Positions 59,726 to 64,000 of a stretch of DNA of 64,000 nt are shown in pieces. The notes under the pieces were generated by a model, which was not told the origin of the DNA, made no database searches, and saw only the letters and a program-made list of their open reading frames with translations. How positions within the stretch are numbered: position 1 is the first letter of the stretch; each line of letters begins with the position of its first letter. The stretch is from Fibrobacterota bacterium (GTDB lineage Bacteria > Fibrobacterota > Chitinivibrionia > Chitinivibrionales > FEN-1185): assembly GCA_003165595.1 (NCBI GenBank), contig PLWQ01000009.1, forward strand, positions 7,936 to 71,935. Direction: 5' to 3'. The translations under genes were made by a program, and so were the position numbers.

Positions 59726-60175
59726 ATGCAGGGCAGCAAGGCTAAGAATATTGACGAATACATAAAGATGTGGCCGCCGGAAATACAAAAGAGACTGAGT
59801 AAGATCCGGAAAACAATCAAAGAAATCGTTCCGGCCGCGGAGGAGCGGATAAGTTATCAAATGCCAATGATGTATCTGGACGGAGTTCTCGTCTACTTCG
59901 CCGCTTTCAAAAACCATATCGGGTTTTTTCCCACTTCGAGCGGGGTAAGCAAATTCAAATCGGAATTGGGTGAATACGAAACTACAAAAGGAACAATCCA
60001 CCTTCCATACGACAAGTCGATTCCTTTTGATCTGATAAGAAGAATAGTACTTTTCCGGGCAGAAGAGAACCGGCAGAGAATTGGGGCAAAGAAGAACAAG
60101 AGAGCCAATAAGAAGGTTTCAGGCGGGGAGAATCACCTTGTTCGCCCAAGGAGGTCCATACCTCGCATTGCTTGA
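59726..60175 (+). CDS. DUF1801 family protein
   Basis: 149 residues. The DUF1801 pattern is complete: NIDEYIKMWPPEIQKRLSKI, KEIVPAAEERISYQMPMMYLDG, KNHIGFFPTSSGVSKFK and TTKGTIHLPYDKSIPFDLI. Family members (YdhG, Fra-like) are small cytoplasmic proteins, some proposed as iron chaperones, most uncharacterised. The last 30 residues are Lys/Arg rich and beyond the domain. It stands between two repeat-filled gaps. Confidence 0.85.
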   Translation: MQGSKAKNIDEYIKMWPPEIQKRLSKIRKTIKEIVPAAEERISYQMPMMYLDGVLVYFAAFKNHIGFFPTSSGVSKFKSELGEYETTKGTIHLPYDKSIPFDLIRRIVLFRAEENRQRIGAKKNKRANKKVSGGENHLVRPRRSIPRIA

Positions 60176-60307
60176 TTAATGGCGATTCGCGGGACCTTTC
60201 TTTCATAAACAATGAAACCGTGCATCTGGTCACTTCGTTCGCGGCAGGGAGTAGGGCGCGTTTCATTGACCGCTCGTGCAGACTTTGCAGGCGTTGTTTT
60301 GTTTTTC

Positions 60308-60496
60308 TTCCCCCTCAGCGGCGGCCCGGAGGCCGGAGGGTTGGCCGCTTGTGCTGTCCGAGCCCGGCATCTTGGTACAAATGCGAGGTTTGTCTTGCCG
60401 GGTAAGTTTACAAGCGGCCCGACGGCCAAGGGTTAAGCCGACGCTGCGGGGCGGCGTTCTTTGCTTACTTTCTTTCGCTGCAGAATGAAAGTAAGT
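60308..60496 (-). repeat. dispersed repeat family 1, copy 2
   Basis: About 190 bases read as the reverse complement of 40357-40546 with high identity: CCCCTCAGCGGCGGCC, ACAAGCGGCCCGACGGCC and GCTGCGGGGCGGCGTTCTTT. It is the best-kept copy. A 27 bp motif begins 16 bases further on (60512). Confidence 0.82.
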
Positions 60497-60511
60497 CTGG
60501 GTTCGGGAGTG

Positions 60512-60538
60512 AAAGGGCAAACGACATAATGGATGGTG
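60512..60538 (+). repeat. 27 bp motif, exact inverted copy of 47592-47618
   Basis: AAAGGGCAAACGACATAATG begins the 27 bases. It stands outside the right end of repeat family 1 copy 2. The same block, inverted, lies at 47592-47618 and, shortened, at the other end of copy 3. Confidence 0.85.
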
Positions 60539-60672
60539 CAAAGCACCATTACCTTGCCCTTACAAAACGTTAGTGAAACCTCCTGACCCCGTATGAGGCA
60601 ACCGAAATCGCCTTGACGGGGCGGTGTTGATCGCGTGGAAGATAACGAGGAATATATCACAGGAACGCCTTG

Positions 60673-62385
60673 ATGATTTCATTCACCACAGCGTGTATCG
60701 TTGCTTCGTTTGTCGCGGGCATCCTGGTTATTGTGAAGATCCGCCGGTACGACGTATTCGAGCGGGAGCCGTTTCTCGCCCTTGTGAATTCGATGCTTCT
60801 CGGTGGCGCAGGGGCGTGGTTGCTGGCCGCCGGCGGCTATCAGGTGCTGCGAACCTTCGGCGTCACTCACCTGAACAATGTCGCCGGTGCGTTCCTGGTG
60901 ATCGGGCCGGTGGAAGAACTTGCCAAGCTCGCCGCCTTCCTTGTCATCTACCGTCTGTACGCAAGGGAGATCGATGAGCCCACCGACGGCATCCTGTACA
61001 TGTCCGCGGTAGCGCTCGGGTTCTCATTGATCGAGAATTTCCTGTATGCCAACGCGGGATTGGGCAACGGGCGGCTCTTGTTCTACCGGACGTTCGTGGC
61101 AACGCCCGCGCACGTTCTCGCGAGTTGCTGGAGCGGGCTGGCGCCTGTTCTTTGCATCAAGTACAGGTTTCCTGTCCGGCTTGCGGTCGGCACCGCTCTG
61201 GCCACGATCGCCATACACGGCCTGTACGACTCGCTGGTGATGAGCAAAGGCGCCTACCTGGCGCTCTTGCTTCTGCTGGTGCTGTACAACATTCTGGTGA
61301 ATGTCTTGACGTACACCAACCTGGTTTCTCCTTTCAAGAAAGGCCTGCGGCAGGCGGTACGCGAGTACGAATCCACGGAGACGGTGATGGGTTTCTGCGT
61401 TTGCTGCGGGAAGGAAAATTCGTTGCAGGAATACAGGATAGCCGACTTCAATTTCGCCAAGTGCCTCTTCTGCGGAAAGTACGGCATCTCGCGCGATAAC
61501 ATCTTTAGACTGTTTCATCATTTCGCGCCGGACTTTGGCCGGATCGGCAGCAGGTACAACCGGAGCGAAGACAAACCCGGGTTCTTTTCGCTCTACTCCG
61601 GCAACTATATCGATGATGCAAGGAAGCGGGGCTACTTTGACCTGGATGAGCTGTCCGCGGTCATAGAAAAGTTGAACGCGGACAAGAAGGCCCGGCTCAA
61701 GAAGAAATTCCCGATCGACGTGATCTTCAGGGACCGTTTGATCGAGAATCCTCCTGCCGACGCGGCCGGGCCGGCCAATCAATGGGCTTTCGATGCGGTG
61801 ATCCTGCCGGTCGGGATTCTCATTACCGTGGGAATAATGCTCGGTCTGGTCAAGTCCCGCCGGTTTGACTACAGGGCGTCCACCGAGTTCAGGCTGATTG
61901 ACAACAGGTATTTCTCCTTCGAATATCCCGTGTCGATGGGGGTTCCAAAACATTCCTCATACGCGGACAAGAGCGTGCAGGTCGATGTCAAGTACAAGGA
62001 TTTTTACTTTCTCGGCATTCGCGCGTGCAAAGACGAAATGAACTTGGATTCATTCGTGGTCGCCGCGCCGGCTCCGCGGGACGCCGAATCGTTTCTCAGA
62101 ACCGACACCGTGCAATCCTGGGGCAGCATAGGCGGTTTGGGCATTGTCCGCACGTACCTTTACTCCGGAGACGAAACGGTGGCGATTGCCCGGTTCTACC
62201 ACAAGGACAGCCTCTTTACGTTTAGACTGGCGGAGGTTATGGGAAGCAAGTACGCGGGATATCTCGTTAACGATCTCAAGCGAATGCGAATGTCCTTCCG
62301 GCTGCATTCCGCGGCCATACGGCCAGACACTACTTCTTTGCTTTTGGGCACATTGCGGGCGAGGAGGATGTTCATCGGGAAGTAG
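60673..62385 (+). CDS. PrsW-like intramembrane protease with zinc ribbon and C-terminal domain
   Basis: 570 residues. The first 220 residues have eight membrane helices with PrsW motifs: IGPVEELAKLAAFL with the catalytic Glu pair 81-82, GFSLIENFLYAN and TIAIHGLYDSLV. Then a zinc ribbon with VCCGKEN and CLFCGKYG (Cys pairs at 242-245 and 264-267) is followed by a charged segment. A further membrane helix near 365-385 precedes a C-terminal domain (about 390-570) with beta-rich FSFEYPVSMGVPK and LRTDTVQSWGSIG. PrsW proteases cut regulatory membrane proteins during stress, e.g. anti-sigma factors. This fusion is not standard. The TTG at 60670 is an alternative start. Confidence 0.82.
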   Translation: MISFTTACIVASFVAGILVIVKIRRYDVFEREPFLALVNSMLLGGAGAWLLAAGGYQVLRTFGVTHLNNVAGAFLVIGPVEELAKLAAFLVIYRLYAREIDEPTDGILYMSAVALGFSLIENFLYANAGLGNGRLLFYRTFVATPAHVLASCWSGLAPVLCIKYRFPVRLAVGTALATIAIHGLYDSLVMSKGAYLALLLLLVLYNILVNVLTYTNLVSPFKKGLRQAVREYESTETVMGFCVCCGKENSLQEYRIADFNFAKCLFCGKYGISRDNIFRLFHHFAPDFGRIGSRYNRSEDKPGFFSLYSGNYIDDARKRGYFDLDELSAVIEKLNADKKARLKKKFPIDVIFRDRLIENPPADAAGPANQWAFDAVILPVGILITVGIMLGLVKSRRFDYRASTEFRLIDNRYFSFEYPVSMGVPKHSSYADKSVQVDVKYKDFYFLGIRACKDEMNLDSFVVAAPAPRDAESFLRTDTVQSWGSIGGLGIVRTYLYSGDETVAIARFYHKDSLFTFRLAEVMGSKYAGYLVNDLKRMRMSFRLHSAAIRPDTTSLLLGTLRARRMFIGK

Positions 62386-62504
62386 GTGGAGAGAGGTGTG
62401 GTAATAGCGCTTCGCGCAAATCATTGAGTCATTTTCCTTTTTCTCGCAGCTTGCTGCGGGGTCCTTTAGTGACCTGATCGCTCAGCAAGCTCCAAGGAAT
62501 ATTC

Positions 62505-63605
62505 ATGAATAGCCTATTTTCTTCCATCAAGCTCGGTAGAAATGCCGTAGTAAAAAACCGTCTTTCGGTGGCTCCGATGACGACGAGTCAAAGTCATGAG
62601 GATGGCCAGGTGAGTGCTTCCGAATCTGCTTGGCTGGAACGGTTGGCGTCCGATGGTTATGGAATGATTATTACCTGCGCCGCGTCTATTTCGCGAACTG
62701 CTACAGCGTTCCCTCGTCAAATGAGCCTGGCGGATGACTCCCTTCTTCCGGGATTGACTGCTCTTGCAACGACCCTGAATAAGTATTCAACGCTCAGCGT
62801 GGTCCAACTCTGTCACGGTGGTTCCCGCGCAATCCCCGCGTTGACAGGAGTAGAGCCACGGAGCGCCAGCGCATACGATCTGCCCGGCGTCCCCGGCTTC
62901 ATACGACCGCGTGCGTTTACGGTTGGTCAAATTCATGGTGTCATCGATGATTTTGCTTCTGCCGCCGAGCGGGCGGCAAGGGCCGGATTCGGAGGAATAG
63001 AGTTTCACGGTGCCAACGGATATCTTTTCACCCAGTTTACCAGCACAATGACGAATAGACGTCAGGATAGTTACGGTGGAAATCTCCAAAACAGGGCGCG
63101 TTTTTCCCGAGAGGTGGTACGCGCCTGCAGAAAACGGGTGCCGGCGGAATTCGTCCTTGGATTTCGAATGAGTTTTGAAGGTTTTCCTCCGGAAACCGGT
63201 CTTGACATCGACGAAAACATTCAGATCATGAACTGGCTTGCAGAGGATGGAATCGATTATGGTCATGTCTCACACATGGCGCTTTCATCTCCCAGCGCAA
63301 AGTATCCGGAGAAGATCGCGCTGCGGCACATCCGCGCGGGAGTGCGCAAGGAACTCCCGCTTGTCGCCGCGGGCGGTGTCTTTAGCCGGCTCGATGCGGA
63401 ACATGCTCTTGAGTTTGGAGCCGACATTGTGGCAATCGGACGCGCGGCAATCGGCAATGCACTGATACCGGAGCATTTTAAACGCAGTGAAAAGTTACGT
63501 ACCACGCCATTCGCCCGGGAAAGCCTGGGCTCTATTGCCGTAAGCAAAGAATTGATAGACTATATTGCACAGAGCCCCCTGGCTCGAATGAATATTATCG
63601 GATAG
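62505..63605 (+). CDS. Old Yellow Enzyme family flavin oxidoreductase
   Basis: 366 residues, OYE TIM-barrel. It has the N-terminal VVKNRLSVAPMTTSQS, then VVQLCHGGSRA and GFGGIEFHGANGYLFTQFTS followed by RRQDSYGGNLQNRARF, which hold the FMN- and substrate-binding His and Asn. Near the end are LPLVAAGGVFS and DIVAIGRAAIGN (phosphate of FMN). It reduces activated alkenes with NAD(P)H. The biological substrate is unknown. AAGGAA lies before the ATG. Repeats follow directly after the gene. Confidence 0.9.
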   Translation: MNSLFSSIKLGRNAVVKNRLSVAPMTTSQSHEDGQVSASESAWLERLASDGYGMIITCAASISRTATAFPRQMSLADDSLLPGLTALATTLNKYSTLSVVQLCHGGSRAIPALTGVEPRSASAYDLPGVPGFIRPRAFTVGQIHGVIDDFASAAERAARAGFGGIEFHGANGYLFTQFTSTMTNRRQDSYGGNLQNRARFSREVVRACRKRVPAEFVLGFRMSFEGFPPETGLDIDENIQIMNWLAEDGIDYGHVSHMALSSPSAKYPEKIALRHIRAGVRKELPLVAAGGVFSRLDAEHALEFGADIVAIGRAAIGNALIPEHFKRSEKLRTTPFARESLGSIAVSKELIDYIAQSPLARMNIIG

Positions 63606-63643
63606 TTTGGCGCAAACGCGGCTACCCGCCGGACATGCGAAAG

Positions 63644-63674
63644 AAGTTGAAAGTTCAAAGTTGACAGTTGACAG
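63644..63674 (+). repeat. degenerate AGTTGA-type short tandem repeat
   Basis: A run of related units (AGTTGAAAGTTCAAAGTTGA followed by CAGTTGACAG) starts 39 bases after the oxidoreductase gene. It is a simple repeat with no coding meaning. Confidence 0.6.
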
Positions 63675-63711
63675 CAAAAAAACTAAATTGACAACTGTGG
63701 CAAGAGCCTTC

Positions 63712-63880
63712 TGCCCTGCGTTAGTTGGACCGGAGCGGTGCGCGAGAGCGCAGGGCCGGCCGACCCGCGCCGCAGGCGCACTGGGCGGACAGGCACCGAG
63801 GCCGACTGGCCGAGCCCGCAGGGAGAACGACCCGAGCGAAGCGAGGGGAACGCCCATATTCTTATCTTGATTTAGCAGCG
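63712..63880 (+). repeat. dispersed GC-rich repeat family 2, copy 2
   Basis: Shares CACCGAGGCCGACTGGCC with GAGCCCG and the end block GGGGAACGCCC with TCTTATCTTGATTT with the copy at 40648-40862. The internal part has diverged. It runs into the tandem repeat at the window edge. Confidence 0.6.
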
Positions 63881-63984
63881 GGGCGCCCAGATCTTTAGTT
63901 CTTAGAAGCAAGCCGGGGAACGCCCAGGTTCTTATTTTGATTTAGCAGCTGGGCAACGCCTAGATCTATTTCTTGTTCGTCGCG
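63845..63984 (+). repeat. 70 bp tandem repeat, two copies
   Basis: Units at 63845-63914 and 63915-63984 both begin GGGGAACGCCC, run through TTGATTTAGCAGC and carry a second GCGCCC/CAACGCC block with AGATCT. Each unit itself looks like two related 35 bp halves. The array may continue beyond the window. Confidence 0.75.
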
Positions 63985-64000
63985 CCAGGTATCCCGACAC

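Larger units (their letters stand above)
60176..60672. other. repeat-filled intergenic region
   Basis: 497 bases between the DUF1801 and PrsW genes. Most of it is repeat family 1 copy 2 and the 27 bp motif. Beyond them AGGAACG precedes the PrsW start. No protein gene is supported. Confidence 0.6.

Noticed and set aside
63845-63984. CRISPR array
   Set aside because: Two adjoining units without spacers of constant length and no cas genes, so it is a plain tandem repeat.

Overview
The window is a bacterial chromosome segment of moderately high GC, read as a member of the FCB group near Fibrobacterota/Chitinispirillia. The evidence is two FISUMP domains (the Fibrobacter succinogenes major paralogous domain) in one lipoprotein, type IX (Por) secretion C-terminal sorting modules on an ice-binding-like protein and on a gene remnant, a CsgG/PEGA protein, TamA/TamB-like and Omp85-like outer-membrane proteins, and an Mla-type lipid transporter. 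The cell is therefore diderm. The exact genus cannot be fixed from the sequence alone.

Bases 1-24000 are mostly cell envelope. A truncated DUF4136-like lipoprotein, a DUF3494 ice-binding-like protein and an intact DUF4136-like paralogue come first, then a CsbD stress protein and an mlaE-mlaF-mlaD operon. After these lie three small membrane proteins, a glutamine-rich exported protein, tamB-tamA, an AI-2E/PerM-type permease, a metal-binding-like lipoprotein next to a MgtA-type P-ATPase, an Omp85-like barrel, a glycosyltransferase/amidohydrolase pair, a PRC-barrel protein and a stomatin-like SPFH protein.

Bases 24000-44100 carry stress and sugar functions: a YfdX-like exported protein, a PPK2 C-terminal fragment, a VIT1/CCC1 carrier, transaldolase, an EEP-family hydrolase with cardiolipin synthase, a DUF6600 protein and macA-macB. 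A set of glycosyltransferase fused to an all-alpha domain, GH130 phosphorylase and PTS enzyme I follows. A Ser/Thr kinase gene then sits 3 bp upstream of a gene for a large protein with a degenerate GGDEF-like C-terminus.

Bases 44100-56500 look like an accessory segment. It is bounded by an intact tRNA-Ser(GCU) and, 12.3 kb away in the same orientation, a second copy of that tRNA's 5' half. Between them are an SRAP protein, a secreted GH30 glycosidase, a large propeller/PKD lipoprotein, an orphan type IX sorting domain, a CsgG-PEGA protein and a frameshifted FISUMP-Kelch lipoprotein. No integrase is visible.

Bases 56500-64000 hold a lone response regulator, an AT-rich HEXXH lipoprotein, a barrel-like outer-membrane protein, a DUF1801 protein, a PrsW-like protease fused to a zinc ribbon, and an Old Yellow Enzyme homologue. 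This half is also rich in dispersed repeats. A roughly 190 bp family occurs near 40.4, 59.5 and 60.4 kb, with a short motif at its ends that may be a terminal inverted repeat. A GC-rich family occurs near 40.7 and 63.8 kb, ending in a 70 bp tandem repeat. The most interesting leads are the tRNA-bounded segment, the MITE-like repeat, the kinase/degenerate-GGDEF pair and the glycosyltransferase-GH130-enzyme I set.
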